Shown here one piece after another: positions 32,594 through 40,856 of a DNA stretch of 64,000 nt. Both the position numbers and the translations under genes were made by a program. Origin of the DNA: Anaerococcus ihuae (GTDB taxonomy: Bacteria; Bacillota; Clostridia; Tissierellales; Peptoniphilaceae); the NCBI RefSeq assembly GCF_928368155.1, contig NZ_CAKMRU010000002.1, forward strand, positions 370,901 through 434,900, in the 5' to 3' direction. How positions within the stretch are numbered: position 1 is the stretch's first letter; each line of letters begins with the position of its first letter. The notes under the pieces were generated by a model. It was not told the origin of the DNA, did no database searches, and was given only the letters and a program-made list of their open reading frames with translations.

Positions 32594-32664
32594 ATAACGA
32601 AGAATAAAATTGATACATTAATAAATTTTAAGATAAATAATATATTTTTCTATAAGGAGGAAAT

Positions 32665-33432
32665 ATGAAAATTGGTATTATCGGCATTGGAAACATGGGT
32701 TCTGCTATTGCCAAAGGTCTTTTGGGTAAAAATGAACTTTTTTTATCTAACAGAGGATCAAATTTAGAATTTTTTAAAGACAAAGAAGTTTCTATAATGG
32801 AAAATAGAAAGGTCGTAGAAAATTCTGATTATATAATTTTGGCTGTAAAACCAAATTATTATAAAGAAGTGATTGATGAGATTAAAGATTTGTTGGAAAA
32901 TAAAGTATTTATTTCAATAGCAGCAGGTTTTACTATAGAAAAACTTGAAAATTTATTGGGAAATGATAAAAAAATTGTCATGACCATGCCAAATACTCCA
33001 GCATCTGTAGGATGTGGTATGTCAATTCTTTGTCCAAATAAAAATGTAAGTGATGATGAATTTTCAAATGTATTAGAAATTTTTTCATCCTTTGGCAAGG
33101 CCATTAAAATTGATGAAAATCAATTTGATGCAGCAAGTATTGTAAATGGATGTCTGCCAGCTTTTGTAGATTTATTTATTGAAGGCTTGTCTGATGGGGC
33201 AGTTTTGTGTGGACTCAAAAGAGATATTTCATATAAATTAATTCTTCAAACTATAATAGGGTCAGCAAAATTAATGGAAGAGTCAGGAGAGCATCCAGGA
33301 CTTTTAAAAGATAAGGTAACAAGCCCAAAAGGAACAACAATCGAGGGAGTAAAGGCCTTAGAAGAAAATAATTTTAGGGCAGGATTGATAAAGGCAGTTG
33401 AGGCCTCTTTTAATAAAGCTAAGAATATGTAG
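32665..33432 (+). CDS. proC: Pyrroline-5-carboxylate reductase
   Basis: Last step of proline synthesis. 255 residues: IGIIGIGNMGSAIAKGLL (Rossmann NADPH site) at the N terminus, VKPNYYKEV, and the C-terminal dimer domain with VTSPKGTTIEGVKALEE, the P5C reductase signature. AAGGAGG precedes the ATG. It is separated from proBA by ~690 bp of repeats but serves the same pathway. Confidence 0.94.
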   Translation: MKIGIIGIGNMGSAIAKGLLGKNELFLSNRGSNLEFFKDKEVSIMENRKVVENSDYIILAVKPNYYKEVIDEIKDLLENKVFISIAAGFTIEKLENLLGNDKKIVMTMPNTPASVGCGMSILCPNKNVSDDEFSNVLEIFSSFGKAIKIDENQFDAASIVNGCLPAFVDLFIEGLSDGAVLCGLKRDISYKLILQTIIGSAKLMEESGEHPGLLKDKVTSPKGTTIEGVKALEENNFRAGLIKAVEASFNKAKNM

Positions 33433-33433
33433 T

Positions 33434-33485
33434 TAAATTCATGGGAGATTTTTTATAATAAAATTTCCCATGAATTTATTTTTTT
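33434..33485 (+). terminator. Intrinsic terminator after proC
   Basis: 13-bp stem TAAATTCATGGGA/TCCCATGAATTTA (33434-33446 with 33466-33478), AT-rich loop, T-run. Confidence 0.85.
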
Positions 33486-33499
33486 ATACGCAAAAATAA

Positions 33500-33972
33500 T
33501 TAAGAGATCTCTCGACTACACTTGAGATGGGTTAATCTTTATATGGAATTAATAGCTGAAGAATAAACTAATATATTGCTTGAATTTCATCTTTTAAAAT
33601 TTGAAAGATAATAAATAAATTAAACTTCAGCAATTAAAAACATACCGTAATTACCCATCTCGACCTTGCGGAGAGATCTCAAAGAAAGAATGAAATTTAA
33701 AGCAAATTTGAACGTAAGAGATCTCTCGACTGTCGCTCGAGATGGGTTTTTCTTCGGTTTATATTATTATATGATTTAGCTAATAATAAAAGCTAAATTA
33801 AATTTAAATATTTAAAACGTCAGCAATAAAAAATATCTAATCACCACACATTACGACATTGCGGAGAAAGCTCTTAAAAAAATAATTTATGTAATTAAAT
33901 TTAAACTTCAGCAATTAAAAAAATCTAACAACCACCCATCTCGACCGACTGGAGGGAGAGGAGAGATCTCTT
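33500..33972. repeat. Cluster of CCCATCTCGAC-type palindromic repeats
   Basis: Four partial or full units. 33504-33532 is a half unit (GAGATCTCTCGACTACACTTG...). 33654-33746 is a full inverted pair, CCCATCTCGACC..GGAGAGATCTC and GAGATCTCTCGAC..CTCGAGATGGG. 33847-33873 is decayed and 33934-33970 is a half unit. Three are preceded by the same run AACTTCAGCAATTAAAAA (about 33624, 33819, 33904), so they form a subfamily distinct from copies B and C but sharing the core. No coding potential; 33973-34062 is plain AT-rich sequence. Confidence 0.75.
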
Positions 33973-34062
33973 TTATTGGCTTTAATTTTGATTTATTTTT
34001 TTCGAATTATCATTAATAAAAATTTTAATTTTTAACTTTTTACAATTTGAAATACTAGTTTT

Positions 34063-34116
34063 ATCTCACAATTTGTGGGATATTTTTTTGGACAATAATT
34101 CAATACGGTGTATAAT
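34063..34116 (+). promoter_or_regulatory. Terminator-like hairpin and promoter before the aconitase operon
   Basis: ATCTCACA/TGTGGGAT hairpin (34063-34081) with a T-run, then TTGGAC (34089-34094), 16-bp spacer and TATAAT (34111-34116). The hairpin separates the repeat cluster from the operon promoter. Confidence 0.6.
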
Positions 34117-34151
34117 TATTACAATGTTACGTTAAAGTAAAGGAGTATTAA

Positions 34152-36083
34152 ATGAAAAAATCATTAGCTATAAAAATTTTAGAAAACCATCTTTTACAAG
34201 GTGAAATAAAAACAGGAAATGAAATTGCTATTAAAATTGACCAAACTTTAACTCAAGATTCCACTGGAACCATGGCTTATTTGCAACTTGAGGCCATGGA
34301 CATTGATGATGTAAAAACTGAAAAATCTCTCGCCTACATAGACCACAATATTTTACAAGAGGGATTTGAAAATGCTGATGACCATGAGTTTATAAAATCT
34401 GCTGCTAATAAATTTGGCATAACTTTTTCAAAAGCTGGCTGTGGAATTTGCCACCAAGTTCATTTGGAACAATTTGGAAAGCCTGGAAAAACTTTGTTGG
34501 GTTCTGATTCTCACACTCCAACGGGCGGCGCTTTGGGTCAAATTGCAATCGGAGCAGGCGGTCTTGATGTTGCAGTTGCTATGGCAAAGGGATTTTATTT
34601 TGTAAAGGTGCCAAAAATTTATAATATAAAACTTAAAAATTCTTTGAAAGATTATGTAAATGCCAAAGATTTAATTTTATATATTTTAGGAAAATTATCT
34701 GTAAAAGGCGGAACTGGATATATAATGGAATATTCTGGTGAGGGTGTAAAATCTTTGTCCGTAACAGATAGGGCGACAATTTGTAATATGGGAGCAGAAC
34801 TTGGGGCGACGACTTCAATTTTTCCATCTGATGAAAATACTTTAAAATATTTAAAAAGTCAAAATAGAAAAGAGGATTACAAAAAATTAGAAGCGGACGA
34901 GGATGCTTTTTATGATGAAATCATGGAAATTGATTTGGAAAAAATCGAGCCAGCTGTGGCAAGACCTCATTTTCCAGACCAATATCAAAAAATTTCTGAA
35001 ATGGGAAAAATAAAAGTTGATCAAGTGGCAATAGGTTCTTGTACCAATTCATCCTACATGGATATGATGAAAGTTGCATCAATTCTTGATGGAAAAAAAG
35101 TTCATCCTGATGTTTCTCTTGTAATTTCTCCAGGTTCTGCCACAATTTTGGAAAAGTTATCAGAAAACGGAGCTTTGGCAAAGATGATTAAGACTGGGGC
35201 AAGAATTTTGGAATCAGGATGTGGTCCTTGTATAGGTATGGGTCAAGCTCCAAAAGCTGGTGGGATTTCTCTAAGATCTTTTAATAGAAATTTTAAGGGA
35301 AGATCTGGGACAATTGATGCCGAAATTTATTTGGCAAGTCCAGAAACTTGTGCGATTTCTGCCATAAATGGCTACATATCAAATCCTAAAGATTCTGAAT
35401 TTAAAAAAGATTTTGATGATAATATTATTTTTGACCACACTGATGCTTATTTTATAAAAAGGGAAGAAGATTTATCAAAAAGGATTAAAGAAACTGTAAA
35501 GGGAAAAAATATCAAGCCATTTCCAAAGGCAAGCCCAGTTTCTTATATAAATTCAAAAATAATTTATAAGGCAGGAGATGGAATTACAACTGATGATATT
35601 TGCCCATCAAATGCTAGACTTTTGCCATTTAGGTCAAATATAGAATACTTATCAGAATTTGCCTTTACAACAAAAATCGATGATTTCAAAAAAAGAGCAG
35701 AGGAAAATTCTAGTGGAGTAATTGTTGCTGGTGTAAATTATGGCCAAGGCTCATCAAGAGAACACGCTGCCCTCATTCCTTTGTATTTGAATATAAAGGC
35801 AGTTATTGCCAAATCTTTTGCAAGAATCCACAGGTCAAATTTGATAAATAATGCGATTTTGCCGTTAGAATTTGAAAATGAAAAAGATTATGAAAAATTG
35901 TCTGAATTTGATAATATTCAAATAAAAAATATAGAAAATTCTTTAGAAAGTGGAAAATTTATTTTAAAAGATTTGGATAAGGATATAGAAATAAAAGTTA
36001 AAGGCGAGTTTTCAAAAAGAGAAATTGAAATTTTGAAAATGGGCGGATATATAAATTATGCCAAAAATTTAGAATTGGAGTAA
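34152..36083 (+). CDS. acnA: Aconitate hydratase
   Basis: Isomerises citrate to isocitrate. 643 residues, the short clostridial-type single-chain aconitase. GSDSHTPTGGALG and the [4Fe-4S] ligands CTNSS (near 298) and SGCGPCIGMGQ (near 357-365) are visible. The swivel domain carries GDGITTDDICP and NYGQGSSREHAAL. AAAGGAG precedes the ATG. First gene of an acn-icd-cit operon, with icd starting 3 bp after its stop. Confidence 0.93.
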   Translation: MKKSLAIKILENHLLQGEIKTGNEIAIKIDQTLTQDSTGTMAYLQLEAMDIDDVKTEKSLAYIDHNILQEGFENADDHEFIKSAANKFGITFSKAGCGICHQVHLEQFGKPGKTLLGSDSHTPTGGALGQIAIGAGGLDVAVAMAKGFYFVKVPKIYNIKLKNSLKDYVNAKDLILYILGKLSVKGGTGYIMEYSGEGVKSLSVTDRATICNMGAELGATTSIFPSDENTLKYLKSQNRKEDYKKLEADEDAFYDEIMEIDLEKIEPAVARPHFPDQYQKISEMGKIKVDQVAIGSCTNSSYMDMMKVASILDGKKVHPDVSLVISPGSATILEKLSENGALAKMIKTGARILESGCGPCIGMGQAPKAGGISLRSFNRNFKGRSGTIDAEIYLASPETCAISAINGYISNPKDSEFKKDFDDNIIFDHTDAYFIKREEDLSKRIKETVKGKNIKPFPKASPVSYINSKIIYKAGDGITTDDICPSNARLLPFRSNIEYLSEFAFTTKIDDFKKRAEENSSGVIVAGVNYGQGSSREHAALIPLYLNIKAVIAKSFARIHRSNLINNAILPLEFENEKDYEKLSEFDNIQIKNIENSLESGKFILKDLDKDIEIKVKGEFSKREIEILKMGGYINYAKNLELE

Positions 36084-36085
36084 GT

Positions 36086-37084
36086 ATGAAAGTAACTTTA
36101 ATAATGGGAGATGGAATCGGTCCTGAAATTTGCGATTCTATGAAAAAAGTTTTAAAGGCTTTGGGATCAAAAGTTGAATTTGAAGAAGTAAATGCTGGGG
36201 CGAGCGTTTTTGAAAAAGAAAAAACCTTTATTCCAGATAAGGTCTTTAAATCTATAGAAAAAAATAAAATTGCCATAAAAGGTCCAATCACAACCCCAAT
36301 TGGACATGGTTTTAGGTCAATTAATGTTGAACTTAGGAAAAAATACGACCTTTTTGCAAATATTAGGCCAATAAAATCAATCAAAAATATAAATACAAAA
36401 TATGAAAATGTTGATGTGGTAATTTTTAGGGAAAATACTGAAGACTTGTATGTGGGATTTGAAGAAAAAATTTCTGATGATGAATTTCATTCGATAAAGG
36501 TCATAACAAGAAAAAAATCTGAAAGAATTATAAGGGCAGCCTTTAACTATGCCCAAAAATTTAATAGGAAAAAAGTTACCATAGTTACCAAGGCAAATAT
36601 AATGAAATTTACTGATGGTTTGTTTTTAAATGTTGGACGTGAAATTTCAAAATCTTATCCAAATATAGAATTTGAAGAGCTTTTGGTTGATAATACTGCC
36701 ATGCAAATGGTTTTAAATCCAAATAAATTTGACGTTATTGTTACTGAAAATTTGTATGGGGATATTTTGTCAGACTTGGCAGCAGGCCTTGTCGGCGGAC
36801 TTGGCTTAATTCCTGGAGTAAATAAGGGAGAGGATATTTCAATTTATGAATCAGTTCACGGTTCTGCCCCTGATATTGCTGGGAAAAATCTTGCTAATCC
36901 TATTGCAATTTTACTTACAGCATCTCTTATGTTTGATGATATTGGGGAAGGAAATTTGTCCGAAAAATTAAGAAAGTCTATTGAAAAAACAATGGAAGAT
37001 AAGAAAAATCATACAAAAGATTTGGGCGGAGAGGCAAGTTTAGAAAAAATCACCCAAGAAATAATCAAAAATTTGGAGGCCTAG
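36086..37084 (+). CDS. icd: Isocitrate dehydrogenase (NAD-type, beta-decarboxylating family)
   Basis: Oxidises isocitrate to 2-oxoglutarate. 332 residues, the short NAD-dependent type shared with isopropylmalate dehydrogenase. IMGDGIGPEI, FRENTEDLYVG, TKANIMKFTDG and NLYGDILSDLAAGLVGGLGL are present. ENTEDLYVG and the flanking aconitase and citrate synthase genes favour isocitrate over isopropylmalate or homoisocitrate. The TTGGAG ribosome-binding site lies inside the end of acnA. Confidence 0.9.
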   Translation: MKVTLIMGDGIGPEICDSMKKVLKALGSKVEFEEVNAGASVFEKEKTFIPDKVFKSIEKNKIAIKGPITTPIGHGFRSINVELRKKYDLFANIRPIKSIKNINTKYENVDVVIFRENTEDLYVGFEEKISDDEFHSIKVITRKKSERIIRAAFNYAQKFNRKKVTIVTKANIMKFTDGLFLNVGREISKSYPNIEFEELLVDNTAMQMVLNPNKFDVIVTENLYGDILSDLAAGLVGGLGLIPGVNKGEDISIYESVHGSAPDIAGKNLANPIAILLTASLMFDDIGEGNLSEKLRKSIEKTMEDKKNHTKDLGGEASLEKITQEIIKNLEA

Positions 37085-37085
37085 G

Positions 37086-38426
37086 ATGAACACAAAGAAA
37101 TTAATAGACCTTTCTAAGGAAATAAAAAAAGAAAATACAATAGATAAAGATATTTATGATAAATTTTCCATAAAAAGAGGGCTTAGAAATAAAAATGGAA
37201 CTGGAGTTTTGGTTGGAGTAACAAAAGTTGGTGATGTTTTTGGTTATAAAATTGAAAATGGAGAAAAAATACCAAAAGATGGGGAACTTTTTTATAGAGG
37301 ATTTCCTTTAACCTGCATGGTCGCTGATTTTAATAAGACAAAAAGACTTGGCTTTGAAGAGATAATTTATCTTTTATTATTTAATAAACTTCCAAATAAA
37401 TGTGACCTTGTGGATTTTAAAAATATCCTTGTTCAAGAAAGAAAGCTTCCAAACAAATTTTTTGAAGATACAATCTTAAATCTTCCGGGAAATAATATCA
37501 TGAACATAATGATGAGATCAGTTCTTGCCCTTTATTCTTACGACGAAATGGCTGATTATACTGATACTTTAAATGTTTTGTCCCAATCACTTTCACTAAT
37601 TTCAAAAATGCCCATGATTGCAATTTATTCCTACCAAGCAAAAATCCACAATTTTGACGGCAAATCCTTGATAATTCATAACCAAGATGAAAATAAATCA
37701 ATTGCTGAAAATATACTTTCAATGTTAAGGGCGGACCAAAAATATAAAAAAGAAGAGGCAGAAATTTTGGATTTATTATTAATAATTCACGCCGAACACG
37801 GAGGAGGAAACAATTCAGCCTTTGCAACCCACGTTGTTTCATCATCAGGAACTGATACATATTCTGCAATTTCCACAGGACTTGGCTCACTTAAAGGACC
37901 AAGACATGGAGGAGCAAATTTAAAAGTTAGCCTTATGCTTGAAAATATTAGGGAAAATTTGAAAAATACAAAAGATGAAAAAGAAATTAGAAAATATTTG
38001 GAGAAAATTTTGGACAAAAAGGCCTTTGATAAAAAGGGTTTGATTTATGGTTTGGGCCATGCAGTCTATACCCTTTCAGATCCAAGGGCGGTTTTGTTAA
38101 AAGAAAAAGCAAGGGAGCTTTCAAAAATTAAAAATTGCGAAAAAGATTTTGAATTTATAGAAAAAATCGAAAAAATTGGTGGAGAAATTTTGATGGAAAG
38201 ATTAAATAAATCCTATCCAATTTGTGCAAATGTAGATTTATATTCGGGATTTTGCTATGAAATGCTAGATATACCAAAAGATTTATATATTCCAATTTTT
38301 GCCATAGCAAGAACAGTCGGCTGGTCAGCTCACAGACTTGAACAAATTGAAGATTCAAAAATAATAAGACCAGCCTACAAATCTTTAAGTCAAACAAAAA
38401 AATATTTATCAATGGATGAAAGGTGA
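37086..38426 (+). CDS. Citrate synthase
   Basis: Condenses acetyl-CoA and oxaloacetate. 446 residues, type I-like citrate synthase fold with catalytic residues in HAEHGGGNNSAFATHVVSS, GLGHAVYT and VDLYSGF (His, His, Asp). Starts 1 bp after icd, with GGAGG just before. With acn and icd it gives the oxidative arm to 2-oxoglutarate. No other TCA genes are present in the window, so the likely purpose is glutamate synthesis. Confidence 0.93.
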   Translation: MNTKKLIDLSKEIKKENTIDKDIYDKFSIKRGLRNKNGTGVLVGVTKVGDVFGYKIENGEKIPKDGELFYRGFPLTCMVADFNKTKRLGFEEIIYLLLFNKLPNKCDLVDFKNILVQERKLPNKFFEDTILNLPGNNIMNIMMRSVLALYSYDEMADYTDTLNVLSQSLSLISKMPMIAIYSYQAKIHNFDGKSLIIHNQDENKSIAENILSMLRADQKYKKEEAEILDLLLIIHAEHGGGNNSAFATHVVSSSGTDTYSAISTGLGSLKGPRHGGANLKVSLMLENIRENLKNTKDEKEIRKYLEKILDKKAFDKKGLIYGLGHAVYTLSDPRAVLLKEKARELSKIKNCEKDFEFIEKIEKIGGEILMERLNKSYPICANVDLYSGFCYEMLDIPKDLYIPIFAIARTVGWSAHRLEQIEDSKIIRPAYKSLSQTKKYLSMDER

Positions 38427-38471
38427 TTTGTCCCAAATCTTGAAAGATGATATTCTAAAGGGGGAGGGAAG

Positions 38472-38837
38472 ATGAATATTTTAAAAAATTATTTTAAATT
38501 TATATTAAAACAAGATGTAGATTCTAAAAATTCTTCAAAGTCTTTTATCCTTGTTAGAATATTATCTTTTATAATTGCAGGATTTTTTACTTGGGGACTT
38601 TATTATTTATTAGATAGGTACAAGCTTAATATTTTTGTAAAATATCTAATCTTAATTTATGCAAGTCTAGCATTTTTTACAACCCTACCTTGTAAAACTA
38701 TTCAAATGAGAGAAGATGAAAATAAATTAAGTTCATGGATTCCAAATTTTGGATTTTATAATAGTCTAGCGACTTTAATTTCGCCTATTTATTTATTCAA
38801 ATACTGTAAGGCTCTTCAAAAAAATAAGGAAAATTAA
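38472..38837 (+). CDS. Small membrane protein of unknown function
   Basis: 121 residues with at least two clear membrane segments (FILVRILSFIIAGFFTWGLYY and KYLILIYASLAFFTTLP) and a possible third near the C terminus. I do not recognise a family. GGGGAGGG lies just before the ATG, so it is probably translated, perhaps from the citrate synthase transcript 45 bp upstream. Confidence 0.65.
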   Translation: MNILKNYFKFILKQDVDSKNSSKSFILVRILSFIIAGFFTWGLYYLLDRYKLNIFVKYLILIYASLAFFTTLPCKTIQMREDENKLSSWIPNFGFYNSLATLISPIYLFKYCKALQKNKEN

Positions 38838-38844
38838 AAAAATT

Positions 38845-38873
38845 TTGCAAATTAAATAAATTTGTCCTATAAT
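38845..38873 (+). promoter_or_regulatory. Promoter of the thiamine operon
   Basis: TTGCAA at 38845-38850, 17-bp spacer, TATAAT at 38868-38873, directly before the TPP riboswitch. Confidence 0.7.
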
Positions 38874-38880
38874 AAAAATA

Positions 38881-38963
38881 GCTAGGGGTGCTTTTTAGCT
38901 GAGAGATGGATTTCCATTAACCCTTTAAACTTGATTAGGTTAAAACCTGCGTAAGAAAGCGAT
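38881..38963 (+). promoter_or_regulatory. TPP riboswitch (THI element) aptamer
   Basis: Conserved blocks in order: AGGGGTGC, GCTGAGA (38898-38904), ACCCTTTAAACTTGAT and AACCTGCGTAAGAAAGC. These are the thi-box core that binds thiamine pyrophosphate. A terminator follows 20 bp later, so TPP binding should stop transcription. Confidence 0.92.
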
Positions 38964-38984
38964 AATTTTTTAAAAGAAGTTTAA

Positions 38985-39006
38985 AGACCCTAGTGAAGGG
39001 TCTTTT
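38985..39006 (+). terminator. Riboswitch terminator, first copy
   Basis: AGACCCT/AGGGTCT hairpin with TTTT, placed where the TPP-controlled terminator is expected. Almost identical to 39166-39187. Confidence 0.8.
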
Positions 39007-39165
39007 ATGATGACTAAATAAAAGAATATCCCATTTCGACCGAACGTAGTGAGCGGAGAAATCTAAGGAGATCTCTCCACTCCCTTTGGTCGGTCGAGAT
39101 GGGTTGGAGCTTATTTAATTTTAAATTTATTTTAATTATTAAAAATAAATTCTGTCGATTCTTTG
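39007..39165 (-). mobile_element. Miniature element copy E inside the TPP riboswitch terminator
   Basis: 159 bp between two copies of a 22-bp terminator hairpin (one mismatch). Its orientation is opposite to copies B and C. The core CCATTTCGACCGAACGTAGTG...GGAGATCTCTCC...GGTCGAGATGGG is clear, and the left end GACTAAATAAAAG resembles the GACAAACTAAAA end of copy D. The right end is diverged. Confidence 0.65.
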
Positions 39166-39190
39166 AGACCCTAGTTAAGGGTCTTTTTTT
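39166..39190 (+). terminator. Riboswitch terminator, second copy
   Basis: AGACCCT/AGGGTCT stem followed by seven T, a stronger T-run than the first copy. Probably the original 3' half of the TPP riboswitch platform. Confidence 0.8.
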
Positions 39191-39221
39191 GATCCTAAAA
39201 ATGTCTATTTATCTATGTGTC

Positions 39222-39277
39222 GAACACAAATGGGGCATACCACCTCGGGTATGGTTTCTATTTGTGTTCTTTTTTTT
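39222..39277 (+). promoter_or_regulatory. thiS-motif (HMP-PP) riboswitch embedded in a terminator
   Basis: Perfect 10-bp outer stem GAACACAAAT/ATTTGTGTTC (39222-39231 with 39260-39269) followed by eight T. Inside is an inner stem CATACC/GGTATG (39236-39241 with 39248-39253) with conserved-looking GGGG and ACCTCG. It lies immediately upstream of thiS. The HMP-PP riboswitch class is known to be an aptamer buried in an intrinsic terminator upstream of thiS, which is what is seen here. I cannot check the consensus base by base. Confidence 0.75.
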
Positions 39278-39288
39278 AGGAGGTGAAT

Positions 39289-39486
39289 ATGGTTTTAATA
39301 AATGGCAAGGAAGTGAAAATTGAAAATGAAATTTCCTTGTATGAATTTTTAAAAGAAAATAAATTTGATCCTCAGTTTGTGGCTGTTGAAGTAAACGAAG
39401 AACTTGTAAAAAGAGAAAATTTCAAAAATTTTCTTGTAAAAGACGGCTATAAGGTGGAAGTTTTTTCCTTTGTTGGAGGGGGTTGA
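39289..39486 (+). CDS. thiS: Sulfur carrier protein ThiS
   Basis: 65-residue ubiquitin-like carrier that delivers sulfur for the thiazole ring. It ends in VGGG, the C-terminal Gly-Gly that is adenylated and thiocarboxylated. AGGAGGTG lies directly before the ATG at 39289; an in-frame GTG at 39283 is part of that ribosome-binding site. Confidence 0.92.
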   Translation: MVLINGKEVKIENEISLYEFLKENKFDPQFVAVEVNEELVKRENFKNFLVKDGYKVEVFSFVGGG

Positions 39487-39487
39487 T

Positions 39488-40102
39488 TTGGATTTAAGAG
39501 ATAAAATTTTAAAAAGACAAAATAAAAATGACAATCAAATATTTGAAAAAGCAAAAGTTTCGATTTTAGGTTGTGGAGGACTTGGCTCAAATGTTGCCAT
39601 GATTTTGGCAAGAGCAGGAGTTGGAGAAATTTTCATCTATGATTTTGACAAGGTTGAATATTCAAACTTAAACAGGCAAAATTATAAAATTTCTGATATC
39701 GGCAAAGAAAAAGTCCTTGCAACAAAAAAAATAATCGCAGAAACCATCCCCTATACAAAAATTCATGCAAAAAATATGTTTTTGGATGAAAAAAATATGG
39801 ATGAAATTGTAGAAAATACAGATTATTTTATTGAAGCTTTTGATAATAAAGAGTCCAAGGTCATGGCATTTGATTATTTTTCAAAAAAGGAAAATAAATT
39901 TCTTTTTACTGCATCGGGCATGGCAGGACTTGGGGATATTTCAGATATTAAGGTAAAAAAAATAAATAATATTACCATGCTTGGAGATTTTAAATCTGAT
40001 GCAAAAAAAGATGGCCTTTATCTTGCCTATGTATCAATTATGGCAAGCCTTGAGGCACTTGAGTGTTTGAAAAAAATAAGGAAGGATTATTATGGAAGAT
40101 AA
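39488..40102 (+). CDS. thiF: ThiS adenylyltransferase ThiF (short form)
   Basis: E1-like enzyme that activates the ThiS C terminus. About 204 residues with [12 protein letters not shown] (ATP site, about 27-37) and [13 protein letters not shown]. The CxxC zinc motif and sulfur-transfer Cys of E. coli ThiF are not evident, as in the short clostridial type. GGAGGGGG at 39475-39482 fits a TTG at 39488, 1 bp after thiS, rather than the TTG at 39470. Confidence 0.88.
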   Translation: MDLRDKILKRQNKNDNQIFEKAKVSILGCGGLGSNVAMILARAGVGEIFIYDFDKVEYSNLNRQNYKISDIGKEKVLATKKIIAETIPYTKIHAKNMFLDEKNMDEIVENTDYFIEAFDNKESKVMAFDYFSKKENKFLFTASGMAGLGDISDIKVKKINNITMLGDFKSDAKKDGLYLAYVSIMASLEALECLKKIRKDYYGR

Positions 40103-40856
40103 ATTTATACTAGGTGGCAAGGAATTTAATTCAAGATTTATTCTTGGTAGTGGGAAATATTCTGTTGAATTAATTGATGCTGCTGTAAAAAACGCAGAAT
40201 GTGAAATGATTACGGTTGCCCTAAGACGAGCAAATACAAAAGATGTGGCAAATATTTTAAATTATATACCAAAACACGTTACAATTATTCCAAATACTTC
40301 TGGAGCAAGAAATGCCGATGAAGCAATTAGAATTGCAAGACTTGCAAGGGAAATGGGTTGTGGAAATTTTGTAAAAATTGAAATTATGAGAGATAGCAAA
40401 TATCTTTTGCCAGATAATGAAGAGACTTTGAAGGCTACAAAAATTTTGGCTGATGAAGGATTTATTGTTCTTCCTTATATGTATCCAGATTTAAATTATG
40501 CAAGAGATTTAAGAGATGCGGGAGCTGATGCAATAATGCCGCTTGCTGCTCCAATTGGATCTAATAAGGGCCTTGTTACAAAAGAATTTATAAAAATAAT
40601 TATTGATGAAGTTGACCTTCCAGTTATTGTTGATGCAGGAATTGGACTTCCAAGTCAAGCCGCAGAGGCAATGGAAATGGGAGCGGCTGCAATTATGGCA
40701 AATACAGGAATTGCAAGTGCATCTGATATTACAATGATGGCAAGAGCCTTTAAACTTGGAATTGAAGCAGGTCGTCTTGCAAGACTTTCAAAACCAGGCA
40801 GAGTTTTAGAATCTGGTGCTGATCCATCATCACCATTAAGGGATTTTTTTGATTAA
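40092..40856 (+). CDS. thiG: Thiazole synthase
   Basis: Joins deoxyxylulose phosphate, dehydroglycine and ThiS thiocarboxylate into the thiazole phosphate. 254-residue barrel with [27 protein letters not shown] (Schiff-base region), [16 protein letters not shown] and [18 protein letters not shown]. Overlaps thiF by 11 bp. Confidence 0.95.
   Translation: MEDKFILGGKEFNSRFILGSGKYSVELIDAAVKNAECEMITVALRRANTKDVANILNYIPKHVTIIPNTSGARNADEAIRIARLAREMGCGNFVKIEIMRDSKYLLPDNEETLKATKILADEGFIVLPYMYPDLNYARDLRDAGADAIMPLAAPIGSNKGLVTKEFIKIIIDEVDLPVIVDAGIGLPSQAAEAMEMGAAAIMANTGIASASDITMMARAFKLGIEAGRLARLSKPGRVLESGADPSSPLRDFFD

Noticed and set aside
33500..33972. Possible CRISPR array because of repeated palindromic units
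   Set aside because: Units are degenerate, spacing is irregular (about 60-200 bp), and no cas genes are present.
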